NCBI GenBank assembly: GCA_022494885.1
Contig: JAGVSM010003594.1
Coordinates: 186,001 to 250,000, forward strand
DNA length: 64,000 nucleotides
Direction of reading: 5' to 3'
From: Micrasema longulum
Taxonomy: Eukaryota > Arthropoda > Insecta > Trichoptera > Brachycentridae
The position numbers and the translations under genes were made by a program. Of this stretch, positions 1-9,312 are shown one piece after another. How positions within the stretch are numbered: position 1 is the first letter of the stretch; each line of letters begins with the position of its first letter. Below the pieces are notes generated by a model. The model was not told the origin of the DNA and made no database searches. It was given only the letters and a program-made list of their open reading frames with translations.

Positions 1-314
1 ATAAGAACTAGAAAATTAAGTTTTTGGAAAGGAATTTAAAAAATATAAAATTAATTTAAAACATCGGTCTGCGTTTTGCAGTTCAGACATAAACTGCTCG
101 AAAATTTTCAGTCGTAAACCTCTGTAAAGTGGCCATTTAAACCAGTCATGTTCTATCTCCATGCATGTTTTATTCTGTTAGTCAAATAAAAATACTGTTA
201 TGAAAATTAAAACTTAAAGTTGCAAAATAATAGTAAATGAAAGCACATTATTACTTACGTAAAAATAAGATGCAATATTATCTCTATATTTTATAAATAT
301 GACAGGTTGTATAG
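1..314. other. AT-rich, nothing recognised
   Basis: No coding, RNA or clear repeat signal is visible apart from a short stretch near 125-155 that resembles the centre of family D (described at 18601-19130). I see no gene. Confidence 0.5.
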
Positions 315-437
315 CGTCTTTAGCATGCTGCAATGAAAGCGGAGCGGAACGAGTTACAAGCGAATAGCGAAACTCTGACGAGAGTTTCGCTGTCCGCTCC
401 GCTTCCGCTTCGCTTTCGCAACAGTGTGCTTAAGGCG
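315..437. mobile_element. GC-rich hairpin MITE-like element
   Basis: A GC-rich island in AT-rich DNA whose two ends are imperfect inverted repeats: CGTCTTTAGCATGCTGC on the left resembles the reverse complement of the right end near 418-436. Runs of AAGCGGAGCGGA pair with TCCGCTCCGCTT, and the centre is a perfect hairpin, GCGAAACTCT (367-376) with AGAGTTTCGC (381-390) around a GACG loop. No ORF is present. No clear target-site duplication was found, so the superfamily is left open. Confidence 0.55.
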
Positions 438-532
438 TAAGCATCAAAAACAGAAATCATCACAAGAGAAAAAATATTTCACACTGCCTTAAATTAAGCT
501 TTAAAAATGTATTAAAAATAACAAAGAATATT

Positions 533-800
533 TTGAGATTGTCAAAATGTTTGTAGACAAGGACCGTGTTTCAACGTTTAGACTGCGATTGAGATGGACA
601 CTGTAAATCAAGGGCGTAGAACATTTTACAGAAGGGAATTTGGAAATCTAGAAGTATTAGAGGTCTTACGACCTGCGTATTAGGCAACGTCTGAAAATAT
701 TTTTTATTTTCCATGTGGGTGAAACAATTCACTCAAACGAATCTCACTGGCATCAGTAAAGATGTCAGTGAGTTTACTTAACAAAAATCAACAAGTGGAA
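533..800 (+). repeat. Fragments of family D foldback repeat
   Basis: GTAGACAAGGACC near 552-567 matches the terminal arm of family D. The stretch 690-800 resembles its internal part (GTGAAAyAATTCA, then a hairpin CTCACTGGCATC with GATGTCAGTGAG, about 754-783). Diverged. Confidence 0.5.
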
Positions 801-821
801 GTTCATTTTAAAACAATTAAA

Positions 822-987
822 AAACAACTTTGTTTTTAACCGCTATTTTTTTTTTCCACCGACCGGTTTCAAGGCAAACCAGCTTCTTCGTCAAGGTTTA
901 CGTAACAAATTAATTCTTTCTTATTTTATTTTTATCATGTTTACTAAATACTACAAGTGGAGCCAATAAATCAAGTCTTTTTTAAAA
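822..987 (-). mobile_element. Penelope-like element tail, class III, hammerhead-like
   Basis: The reverse complement aligns over about 160 bp with 63440-63615 at the other end of the window. Both carry a block reading TTGACGAAG...CCTTGAAACCGGTCGGTG (here about 857-897). This has the layout of a minimal hammerhead ribozyme: ACC/GGU stem I, UUGACGA core, stem II, GAAA, palindromic ACCGGU stem III and GUC cleavage triplet. The first core base is U where C is expected, so activity is doubtful. The assignment to PLEs rests on this motif and on the better copies elsewhere in the window. Confidence 0.5.
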
Positions 988-1317
988 GGGTGGTAATTTG
1001 ATAAGATTTTTTTCGAAGCTAGACAGGAGTGGACTAAAATAAATATTGTTTATTTGGTTAATTTATTTAAGGAAAGTACATTCATTCACAAATTCGAAAC
1101 AGTTTAAAAGACCGTGGGTCCTCCTATCGGTTTCACTCGTGCAAAAAAGCGATATATTTTTTTGTAAATAAACTAATTTCTATTTTTTCATTATGTTTTT
1201 TGCGATTTAAATTTAATTGAACTTTAGTACTCTCATTGCCCTTTTCACTGTGAGTTCTGAAAATAGTATGGATGGCCTTTGTCGTATATTATAACAAAAA
1301 TTACCAGAGTTTAAAAT

Positions 1318-1475
1318 GGAAAGTATTTGGATGTTTAAACATAGGCAAAATGGTGAATTTTAAAGTGTGCGAAGTGACCACGTAAACCAGCCAATGACAA
1401 GTCGTAAGCCCAGTAAATGCCCAGACTTCCATATTCCACTCTCTAAAGTGCTCCAGAAAATAATGTTGTGTAAGA
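1318..1475 (+). repeat. Family D repeat fragment
   Basis: Contains the family D centre, recognisable as AGGCAAAATGGTGAAT followed by AACCAGCCAATGACA and the CCAGACTTCCATATT arm. It is diverged and truncated, and runs directly into a PLE tail. Confidence 0.65.
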
Positions 1476-1700
1476 AATAAATGTTATTAAATATTTGTAT
1501 AAAACCACCACCAATTTATGTCTACCGGTTTTGAGAAGTAGCCGTCTCTTAGTCAGGACTCCAATTAAATTAAAAATAAAAAACCATCACGAGATGCATC
1601 CTAATAAGCAACTGTTACATGCGTTGTTTAGGCCATGAAAATATTTTATGTTGTGGGAGAAATAGTTGAAAAAAGAGGGAGGGGATGAAGGGAGCTGCAT
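1476..1700 (-). mobile_element. PLE tail, class I, degenerate hammerhead
   Basis: Read on the minus strand, 1519-1559 gives CTGACTAAGAGACGGC...AAAACCGGTAGAC. This is the class I hammerhead layout with two core substitutions (G8 to U, G12 to A). The flank TATACAAATATTTAATAAC at its end is shared with the tails at 9.6, 23.4, 33.0 and 55.3 kb, and 1619-1680 also matches 55173-55238. The GIY-YIG remnant at 1880-2020 lies upstream on the same strand, as expected for a PLE 3' end. Confidence 0.6.
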
Positions 1701-1879
1701 GAGTTTAATAGGTATAGGGTGACAATTACAATTGAATATCGTATAACGGGGTATATTAAAAGCGTGTTTGATTATTTATTGATCAAAGTAACTTTATTTT
1801 TTAAAGCTTTCCAAATGTGAAATATTTCCATATTATTCACTTTTAAGCCTTTATTTATTAATTGAATGAAGGATTTTAA

Positions 1880-2020
1880 CTCCTGTATCTTTATATGTCA
1901 CGATTAAAATTGATTAGGTGAGTTGCGTATTCGGAGAGATTGTTATTTAGAAGACGCATCATATGTTCTTTAACACGAATATCAAAATTTCTTGATATTC
2001 TTCCAACGTAAACTGAGGGA
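1880..2020 (-). pseudogene. PLE GIY-YIG endonuclease fragment
   Basis: The minus strand reads YVGRISRNFDIRVKEHMMRL, then a short run ending in YATHLINFNR. This matches the second half of the GIY-YIG endonuclease domain found at the C-terminus of Penelope-like retroelements: a YVG-T-R core, then R-x-KEH, then A-x-H. The domain nicks target DNA for reverse transcription. A stop follows within about 50 codons and no RT domain is visible upstream, so this is a truncated remnant. It lies about 300 bp upstream, on its own strand, of the class I hammerhead-like tail at 1519-1559, which suggests one decayed element. The assignment rests on motif spacing only. Confidence 0.6.
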
Positions 2021-2330
2021 CGCAAGAAATTCAGTAACTAGTTTTATACAAATATTAAATAACGTTTAGTAAAATGTTTGCGAACAAATTTGATGCTTTA
2101 ATTATTCATAATTAATTAAAAATGTTTTAAATTTATCTTAAGTTGTTAAAATGTCTACTAATTTTTTTTTTTTAATATTGTAACTCTTTTGTCAAATAAA
2201 TTGTTTAAGTAAAACATGTTTTTATTTACTCTGTTTCACACATTCATAAATTTTGTTTTGAGATTGTAACAGAAAAATCAACATATTTATCAACAATGTT
2301 TTTATTTATTTATTTGTCATTTTTTATACA
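2021..2330. other. AT-rich, PLE end then nothing clear
   Basis: TTTTATACAAATATTAAATAAC at about 2043-2065 matches the class I PLE tail in the opposite orientation to 1476-1500, so the PLE remnant seems bracketed by inverted ends. The rest is AT-rich and unassigned. Confidence 0.45.
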
Positions 2331-2515
2331 TATACAATATATATACAAATGAGGGCGGGCATATTGCCTTAAGGCAATTTCTTCCTACCTACCCAAACCG
2401 TTCAGTTTAAGAAAATTATAAATACATGGACATTTTGAATCTTACAATTTTATACAAAAATTAAAAGCAAAGATTAACAAAAATAAATATAAATAAAAAG
2501 TTTTTAGTTTACCCA
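2331..2515 (-). repeat. Non-LTR 3'-UTR repeat (copy 1)
   Basis: Matches 60055-60220 closely, sharing ATTGCCTTAAGGCAATTTCTT and CCGTTCAGTTTrAGAAAATT. At 60 kb the same sequence follows a degenerate RT C-terminus on the minus strand, so it is read as a retroelement 3' untranslated tail. A (TTTA)-type run lies at its edge (2305-2320). Confidence 0.6.
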
Positions 2516-2689
2516 GTTCCTACTACTCTTTAAATATCGTCCTTTTCTATGGCAACCCTTTCTGCCTTTTAAGTTTCTGCACTAGTTATAGTACTGGTTG
2601 CCATTTCAGCTGTCACCGGCTCCTCTGCCTATTCCTCTGGATATGTATAATTTGTGAAAGATCCTTTTTTTAATTTGTAAATCAATTGA

Positions 2690-2930
2690 AGTCAAGAACC
2701 GGATTCAGCCCCCAAGAGGGCTGTTAATATAAACATATTACAACATAAATGGAGAACACTGTAGATGTTTAAATATAGGCAGAATGGTGAATGTTACACT
2801 AAACCTGCCAGGTCATGGCCTTGTAGATGTCTAGACATCTATATTCCTTCCCTAAAATATTCTCTATCTCTGTTGTAATATGTTGATATTAACAGCTCCC
2901 TAGGGGGTAGAATCCGGTTATTGTCTTCGG
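2690..2930. repeat. Deletion derivative of family D foldback
   Basis: Inverted arms (2690-2745 and 2870-2925, containing GGATTCAGCCCCC and the reverse complement near AGAATCC) flank a shortened family D core with AGGCAGAATGGTGAATGTTA. The result is a compact foldback of about 240 bp. Confidence 0.65.
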
Positions 2931-3059
2931 GGAGACTTCTAAGACTTCGGAGTTCGTTATCAGGTCTGTCCAAGATATCTTAAGCATTCTGCGATTATTA
3001 TCATGAGAAGGCTTTTTTATCAAGTAGATAATTTAATTAGATTTTTTTGTTATGTTTAA

Positions 3060-3990
3060 TATGTGACATTCCCATTTTAAATAATTTGTTATTGTTACTC
3101 TAAGGTCTTTTTCACCGTTTTCAAAACTACACCATTTAGACCAGTGGTTCCCAAAGTAATCTTTATCAACCCCCAGGGGTCTATGACAACCGGCAAAGGG
3201 TCTACGTCAACGAAAAAAAAAAATTGGGGGTCCATGAAATAAAAATGGGGGTCCACGATAGTGGATCTCAACATTCACTGATAGTACTTCTGTACTTCTG
3301 GCTGCAAAAAAACATACCCGTTACTTATCCTGTATTATGTAATATAGCCAGCAAATTTTTAATTTCCTTTCCATCGTCATACCTAGTGGTTCAGCGTTGT
3401 TACCAATCTCCTAAGAAAAAAAAGAAACAGACTGCACATCATTAGCCGCGGAGATTTAAGATTAAACCTGACAAAATGGACGTCAAATGTTGATAATTTA
3501 TTAATAAAGCATCAGGTTCATCCTTCCCACTAAAAACATTTACTTGTTGCTTAGTTTATTTTATGTTGCGTTTATTTTATATAACAGATAAAAAAATATT
3601 TTGAATGGTTTTAATTTAAATTCAATTAATAAATGCATAAAACTTAACATATCTTTTAACTTTAAGTTTTCAACACTAAACTTCACTACAGCTTAAAATT
3701 TATAAAAAATCAATATCAGGTAAGTAGGGGGTCTACCAAAAACCGAAAAACATGGCAAGGGGTCTCCGACACAAAAAAGTTTGGGAACTTCTGATTTGGA
3801 CTATATTTAAGTTTGGGGGTTTTCGAGCTGGTGCGCGATGTGAAGAACTGTAGATTTATTAACATTGAGTGTGAGAAGCCATTTCTTGGTCCATTCATGA
3901 TTACTGTCCAGGTGTTGCTGTAGTTGAGATGAGTGAGTGAGAGGGTTTGCATACAGCTTTTTATCATCTGCAAAAATTTTGGACTTTGAT
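3060..3990 (-). pseudogene. Non-LTR reverse transcriptase fragment, split by hAT
   Basis: On the minus strand the right part (about 3990 to 3803) reads FADDKKLYAN, then WTKKWLLTLNVNKSTVLHIA. This is the catalytic F/YADD box and following thumb of a non-LTR retrotransposon RT. The left part (about 3130 to 3060) continues with EKDLRVTITNYLKWECHI, the conserved D-LGV-x-LKW-H region. The pieces are separated exactly by the 652-bp hAT insertion with its 8-bp duplication (3134-3141 and 3794-3801). No full ORF remains. The clade (CR1/Jockey-like) is uncertain. Confidence 0.65.
3142..3793. mobile_element. Non-autonomous hAT (Charlie-like) transposon
   Basis: Starts CAGTGGTTCCCAAAGT and ends in the reverse complement of CAGAAGTTCCCAAACT, the typical CAGxGGTTCCCAAA terminal inverted repeat of hAT elements. 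It is flanked by an 8-bp target duplication, ATTTAGAC (3134-3141) and ATTTGGAC (3794-3801), with one mismatch; 8 bp is the hAT length. Both subterminal regions contain GGGGTCT-type motifs. No transposase reading frame is present inside the 652 bp. Confidence 0.85.
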
Positions 3991-4009
3991 TGTATGATTG
4001 ATTATTATA

Positions 4010-4700
4010 TTATTATTATTGATTGTACTTATTAGAAAATTTTCTTTGTTAAATTCAGTCAACAATAAATTAAATATCTAAACGTTGATTTTTAAATTAT
4101 ATATATGTATATTAAAATGCCTTAATCAATTGACAAATATTTTTCATGGTAAAAAAATTACGTCATGTTACCTTCAAGATTTTTTTCAAGCTTCGCTGAT
4201 TTTAAAAGGAACAAAATTGGAAAAAACAAAACTCAAATTAATTACCGAACACCTTAGCAAATAAACGCGGGGTTAAATTTACATTATTTTGCTGAAAAAT
4301 TCGTTCGTTATATAAGATTTTGCGTAGAGCGGGTCATTGAGTAATGCCACGCTTTCTTCGGGTCACGTTGCCAATATATTTTTTTCATGAACTTTATAAG
4401 ATTTTCAGGAGTCACGTGGCGAAAATTGTATTGAATTCAAATTTGACGAAATTGACCCTTATAAAGTGAAAGCCATATTTATTTAATCGTCAAATTAACA
4501 TCAAATTATTTTACCGACGCCTTACACAAATGAATTCCTACATTTTTTTTGTGAGTTACGTGTCACGTTTTAAGGCTATCAAGGTTATATATATTTATTT
4601 TTTAGGCAGTTACCTACCGCAATTTTAAGGGAAAATAATTATTTGTAAATCGATTCAGTTGTTTTGTAAATTTTGGATGAATTATTTAACCATTTTATAA
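4010..4700. other. AT-rich, nothing recognised
   Basis: No gene-like ORF, SINE or known terminal repeat is visible. It ends where PLE-like coding begins. Confidence 0.5.
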
Positions 4701-4730
4701 AAAAACATTTAAGTTTGTAAGTGAAAATTC

Positions 4731-4994
4731 TTGATGGATAAAACACGCATAAAAGAGCACATACAATCATGGTCTAATAATAAAGATAATTCAAATTTTG
4801 CCAATCATTTAGTAGAAAATAAACATTCCTTTGAATTAAAAAAAAATGTAAAAATAATTCATATTGCACCTAAAGGCCATAAACTTGACAAATTAGAAAT
4901 TCTCGAAATTAATAGATTGAAAAATAAACCCGACGTAGAATTACTTAATGAACAGATAACACATGTGCATTCTCCATTACTTTACCCATTGTAA
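4731..4994 (+). pseudogene. PLE GIY-YIG endonuclease, C-terminal fragment
   Basis: The 87-residue frame reads RIKEHIQSW, then NFANHLVENKHSF, then KGHKLDKLEILEINRL and a short tail. The R-x-KEH, A-x-H and KG...LE-x-EI pattern is the C-terminal half of the GIY-YIG nuclease domain of Penelope-like elements. In those elements it follows the RT and makes the first-strand nick. The upstream GIY and YIG motifs are missing, so the start codon is arbitrary and the frame is a 5'-truncated remnant. A class II hammerhead-like motif lies 270 bp downstream on the same strand (5260-5304). This is the coding-then-ribozyme order expected for a PLE 3' end. Confidence 0.65.
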
Positions 4995-5259
4995 TATAAT
5001 TTTACTTATGAATTTATACCCTTTGTTTTTCATAAATCATTATTTACAAAACAACACTCACGAAGGATGGGACGCTAAAAATAAAATAAAATACTTTAAC
5101 TCATTAAAATAGCATTATATCAACTCATTAGTTAACCCAAAGAAAACTTTTTGATAATGATCCTTAAGATAAAAATAATTTTATTTAATTTACATATAAC
5201 TTTGAATTATCTATCCTTACCTCTGTTTTGTATAAACACATTTAACTCTTTAATAAAGA

Positions 5260-5345
5260 TACCAGTCTCAAAGATGTCGCGAAAGCGATGAAACTGGTCA
5301 CTGGATATTTCAAATTTGAGGATTAAAGTATCACTCGTGTTTTAT
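5260..5345 (+). mobile_element. PLE tail, class II hammerhead-like motif
   Basis: 5260-5304 reads ACCAGTCTCAAAGATGTCGC then GAAAGCGATGAAACTGGTCA. A strong stem II (GTCGC/GCGAT capped by a GAAA tetraloop), the GAAA strand, a GGTC cleavage site and an ACCAGT/ACTGGT stem I are all recognisable. The 5' core is degenerate (CTCAAAGA instead of CTGACGA). It shares its design with 22791-22833 and 37010-37054. Confidence 0.6.
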
Positions 5346-5449
5346 TTTTATAAAAAATAACCAATTTATATTTTCGTTTTTCAATCAAAAAAGGTCGAAA
5401 CTGGTTACTTCAAAATAAGAAAACGAAGATCGGGACTCGTGGATTTATT

Positions 5450-5545
5450 TTTCAGTACATATCGGCAGTAAAGCAGCTATCTGCTTTCTATTCATTAATG
5501 TATAACTTGTGTTTACAGTCTGCATCACATGATGGATTAAACAGC
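5450..5545 (+). repeat. Dispersed repeat H (copy 1)
   Basis: ACATATCGGCAGTwwAGCrGC and TTTCTATTCATTAA recur at 45255-45345 in the same orientation. Function unknown. Confidence 0.55.
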
Positions 5546-5814
5546 CCGTTAAGTTATGAAGACTGTAAATAAGTAAATAATAAATAATGTTTTGTAGTGA
5601 CTGGTATTTTAACGCCATTCATTGGTGACTTTTTTTGAGAAAGAAATTTGAATTTCCTTAGTTACTAACTAGCCCGTAGTATTTAGGAATTATATATGAA
5701 ATTATTCGACGTAAAATTAATTTTGACAAAAAGCCAAAATAAAATGTAGGAAAGCCAAAATTTTTTTTTTTTTGTAAAAATACTTTTTTGAGTTATGATT
5801 GACCCAAATATTTT

Positions 5815-5955
5815 ATTTTGAGGGCCATTTTCAACGAGTTGTAAATAACTCACTATTAAAAAGTGGAATCAAGTTGAAGTAGAGTGGGATTAGAACCACA
5901 GACCTTTGGTCCGTGAGTCCGAGACACTAGCCACAGGATCACAACCCGATATTTA
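5815..5955 (-). mobile_element. tRNA-derived SINE, family C
   Basis: The minus strand begins with a degenerate tRNA-like head: ATCCTGTGGCTAGTGTCTCGG, then a box-B-like GGTTCTAATCCCAC. It continues into a body containing CTCACTATTAAAAAGTGG. Related copies are at 37950-38095 and 57710-57850 (same strand), and a body-only copy is at 28385-28475 on the plus strand. Confidence 0.6.
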
Positions 5956-5994
5956 TGATTTATTACTACATTGGAATATATATATTTTTGTAGT

Positions 5995-6790
5995 ATTATC
6001 ATCTCTTTTTTCCACATCCGCTCCTAAGCGGAGCATGTGGACATCACCGATTACCTCCATGAGAAGCTTTCGCCAGCCGGTACTTTCGCCTCCTCCCACG
6101 TCAGTCCAGCGCCCCTTAGTTCCGCCGAATAAAGTCGAAAGATCCTCATCGACGGTCTTCCGGGACGGCGAGAGCCCGCAGGTTTAAAGAAGAGGCAACT
6201 TGGGTTTTGGTTCTCTTGAGGCATGCGCAGCACGTGTCCAAGCCAGGTCCACCGTCGCATCCTCAAGACGCTCGTTATAGAAGGCTGCTGCGTCCGTTCT
6301 CGGACTTCTTTGTTAGTTATAAAATCGAACCACCTTAAACCTAATATTCTCCTCAAGCACTTACTCTCAATACTCAGAAGTTTGGTGAGCTGGGCTTTGG
6401 TAAGGTGGTAAGATTCACACCCATATTAACCATTGTCAGAAGTACTACCACTGTACAAGAGTTGAATAATCGACCGAGTGTAGACTCAAGTTCCAAACAA
6501 CACGCCTCATGTTAAAAGTTGCTCCAGCAATTCCTAGGAGGGTTGCTAACTCTTTTTGCATGCTTCCATCCTCAGTTATGTGAACTCCCAAGTATTTAAA
6601 GCTATCAAATTTTTCGATCCTCTGTCCATTATTATACAGAGGCTGATCAGGGTCAGGACAAGATTTGTTGCACAAGATCTGAGTTTTTTTTATATTAATA
6701 TTAAGTCCCAGACGAGCTGAGTTTTTCTTCAGTTTGTCAACGTTTTCCTAAAAATCACCAACAGTATTAAAATCATTAACTTTTTAGTCT
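5995..6790 (-). pseudogene. RTE-like non-LTR retrotransposon 3' remnant
   Basis: Minus-strand frames from right to left read FDSFKYLGVHITEDGSMQKE (about 6606-6540), then MRRILGLRWFDFITNKEVRE and RRWTWLGHVLRMPQENQNPS and a GRPSMRIFR tail (6356-6051). FKYLG, RRWxWLGHVLRM and the GRP motif are the thumb-to-C-terminus signature of RTE-type elements and their relatives. The frames are broken between 6440 and 6360. A perfect hairpin (6016-6046) lies just downstream on the coding strand, where a 3' UTR would be. The RT catalytic boxes are absent. The family is clearly different from the RTE copies at 16.5, 24, 41 and 51 kb. Confidence 0.65.
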
Positions 6791-6799
6791 TGATCTGAT

Positions 6800-7990
6800 C
6801 CGGAGGTATAGAACGTTAACCCGGGTACGCACTATTCAAACCCGTAAACTCAGGGTTGAACCCAGAAGTATGGCAGCCCTACTGTTCGCCCATTTAACTT
6901 TTATTTAACCTTTTCTGTGCCTCTATGGATTGCTATTGATAGCAGTGGCGAGCCGTGATGTATTTTATAGGTAATCTATTAAAAATGTTCATTAATTTCT
7001 ACTCCATATAAGTACTTACATGACATGTAAGTAATGTAATTATAAATGACATTTTTTTTGTGGTTCTGCGAAAATCAACTATTATTATTAACCACGTGAT
7101 AAACGTAGCTTTATTTTACACGTTTTTATTAAATACGCGTACAAAAGTTTATTAACAAATACCACAATGACATTCCGCAGATATTTCCATAATGATCTGT
7201 CATTGACAGTACTGTCGAGACTTGAGGCACTGGCCGATTTCTTTTAAAATGAATAATGCCTAAAACGGCCACTGCCAACGCCACCTGTCCTATGTGATAC
7301 ATAATATTATGTCAACGGTATCCCATCAAAGAAAAATAGTCCTTCGGAAATAATGTTCGAAATACTAGTTTCCAAATAGAGAATCTTCTAAAAATATTTG
7401 TAATCTGCAAGTTTGTTTTAGTACTAAAAAAGCCGACTTGGGTTAAAGACGAAAAATACAGTGTACTTTTTTGTATGGAAGAATAAGCTGAGGTAATCGG
7501 CTAGTTTCATCGTTCAGTAAGAATGGGCTGAGCGCTGGCGCTGGGCGCACTTCATAGATATTTTTTTGTAGAAAGATATAAACGGTGATTTATAATAAAT
7601 ACCAATTACTTTATTTATTTTCCAATAAACATAGTTACTATAAATTATTATTATTAAAAGTCAAATATAATGGTAAGCTGTGCATAATCGCTTACTTTGA
7701 CGATTCGCTCCTGATTGATAGTAACCTGTAGGCCGTAAAATTTTAGGTAACTTTTAGAGAAAATAATGCTGAAAGTAATTATTTTTTTAACATGTATGTC
7801 AAAAAATAATCATAAAAACTTAACAAATAACTACACGGTGGCGAAGTGCCATTTATGACACCATTGCTTATAGAAATGCAATCCAAATTTTCACAAAAAT
7901 TCATTTTTGTTTCTTGCCACATACTCTATATTCTACATTATTATATATAAATAAATGTTTTTATTTATTAACATATTTTATTTCATAATA
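6800..7990. other. No gene recognised
   Basis: Mostly AT-rich sequence with no readable ORF, SINE boxes or terminal repeats. A brief GC-richer patch (7520-7555) has no recognisable content. Confidence 0.5.
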
Positions 7991-8000
7991 TAAGTAAACT

Positions 8001-8214
8001 TAATTTGGTAATGTATCCAAAATAAAACAAGTTTATTGGATTGTAATTCTACTTTATTTTTTTATAAAATATACAAAGGGTATAGAGTTTTTTTGTTTGA
8101 AAATGTCCTAACAAGACGAAACGCGTCACAATATACCCTTTGTATATTTTATAAAAAATAAAGTAGAATTACAATCCAATAAAATTGTTTTATTTTGGAT
8201 ACATTACCAAATTA
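8001..8214. repeat. 214-bp palindrome with ribozyme-like loop
   Basis: Left arm 8001-8084 and right arm 8132-8214 are near-perfect inverted copies (from TAATTTGGTAATGTATCC to ACAAAGGGTATA) around a loop of about 47 bp. The loop reads GTCCTAACAAGACGAAACGC then GTCACA. GAAAC followed by a palindromic ACGCGT and a GTC triplet resembles the 3' half of a hammerhead. The 5' core (CUAACAA) is degenerate. It may be an inverted pair of PLE-like tails. Confidence 0.6.
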
Positions 8215-8264
8215 AATATGGAATTCTACCAATTGTCTGCATACACAATAAATAAGTAAACTTA

Positions 8265-8390
8265 TTTAATTACAGGGAATCTATATAAAACTAGTAAATA
8301 GAAAACGAAAACGGAGCGTTCTCTGTTTAGGATAGTCTCCATCTTACATGGCTCAGCCTGTTCTAAGATGGAGATTTATGTTTTTTTTTT
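8265..8390 (+). repeat. Dispersed repeat E (copy 1)
   Basis: GGGAATCTATATAAAACTAGT and GATAGTCTCCATCT match the reverse complement of 59895-60005. The inner part forms a hairpin, TCTCCATCTTA with TAAGATGGAGA, around CATGGCTCAGCCTG. Probably a MITE fragment. Confidence 0.5.
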
Positions 8391-8409
8391 ATTATTTTTT
8401 ATCAACAAA

Positions 8410-8765
8410 AAAATATTGTTGATAAATCCACCCTATCCATGAAGAAGTATAGAAATCGAAAAAATAACATTTTCAGGCGTTGCCTAGTATGTAGGTGAAA
8501 TAATTCAATTAGGTGAATCTGACTACGGGTCAGATTCACCTAAACAAACAAAGAATTCAGCTCTTTAAGTTCACAAAAATCAACAGATGAAAAAATTGAA
8601 AGAATATGGATGTTCAAATTTGGGCAGAATGGTAAATGTTACACAGTGTGTAAAGTGGCCACTTAAACCAGCCATTGACAGGTCGTAAGCCCTGTAGATA
8701 CCTAGACTTCTATATTACCTTCTCTTAAATGTTCTTCATCTCTGTTGTAATATGTTAATATAATA
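8410..8765 (+). repeat. Family D repeat, long copy
   Basis: Carries most of the family D interior: AAGAAGTATAGAAATCGAAA, GCGTTGCCTAGTATGTAGG, AGGTGAATCTGAC, the CAACAGATGAAAAAATTG box, GTGTGTAAAGTGGCC and the arm ending GTAATATGTTAATATA. A perfect 14-bp hairpin (TAGGTGAATCTGAC with its complement) occupies about 8510-8541. Confidence 0.75.
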
Positions 8766-9034
8766 TATATATATTTTTTAATTTAAATTTTTTCACATAA
8801 GCATTCTTCTAATCAATTTTTTTCATTCCCACCAAACTGAAAAAGCAGTTTTTTTACAGGGATTTCTCTTTTTAAAAATTTGGTAACACAATATAATAAT
8901 GTTTACATAAACATATAAAAAATCTTAAATATATCAAAAAATAAAAGTGTAAAAAAGTTTAATACGAGTAAATCAAGTCTTTTTTAATACCGAAATATAT
9001 AAAAAATAATAAACAAACACTTTTTTTAACACTG

Positions 9035-9125
9035 TTTTAAATTGACAGGTCATAAGCCCTGTAGATGCGTAGACTTCTATATTATTTTCTCTTAAATGTC
9101 CTTCATCTCTGTTGTTATATTTTAT
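9035..9125 (+). repeat. Family D arm fragment
   Basis: TTGACAGGTCATAAGCCCTG through TTCATCTCTGTTG matches the right arm of family D only. Confidence 0.65.
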
Positions 9126-9139
9126 TTTTTATTATTAAT

Positions 9140-9312
9140 TTTTTTTTGCACCATAACAGGCTAGGAGGCCCAATTACAATGGCAAATTAAATCACAGAAC
9201 ACCCAGGCTTGATGAAAATCACATTTAATTTATGTGTTATCACCGGGAATCGAACCCGGAACCTTTCTTGTGTGAGTCAAGCGTCTTGACCACTAAACCA
9301 CGGAGGCCGCTT
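9140..9312 (-). mobile_element. tRNA-derived SINE, family B
   Basis: On the minus strand: a tRNA-like head CCTCCGTGGTTTAGTGGTCA (box A region), box B GGTTCGATTCC, a short body (AAGCCTGGGTGTTCTGTGAT) and an A-rich tail. Near-identical copies are at 17013-17195 (plus) and 42358-42534 (minus). The box A/B spacing is tRNA-like, but the sequence continues as a SINE and is not a functional tRNA gene. Confidence 0.8.
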
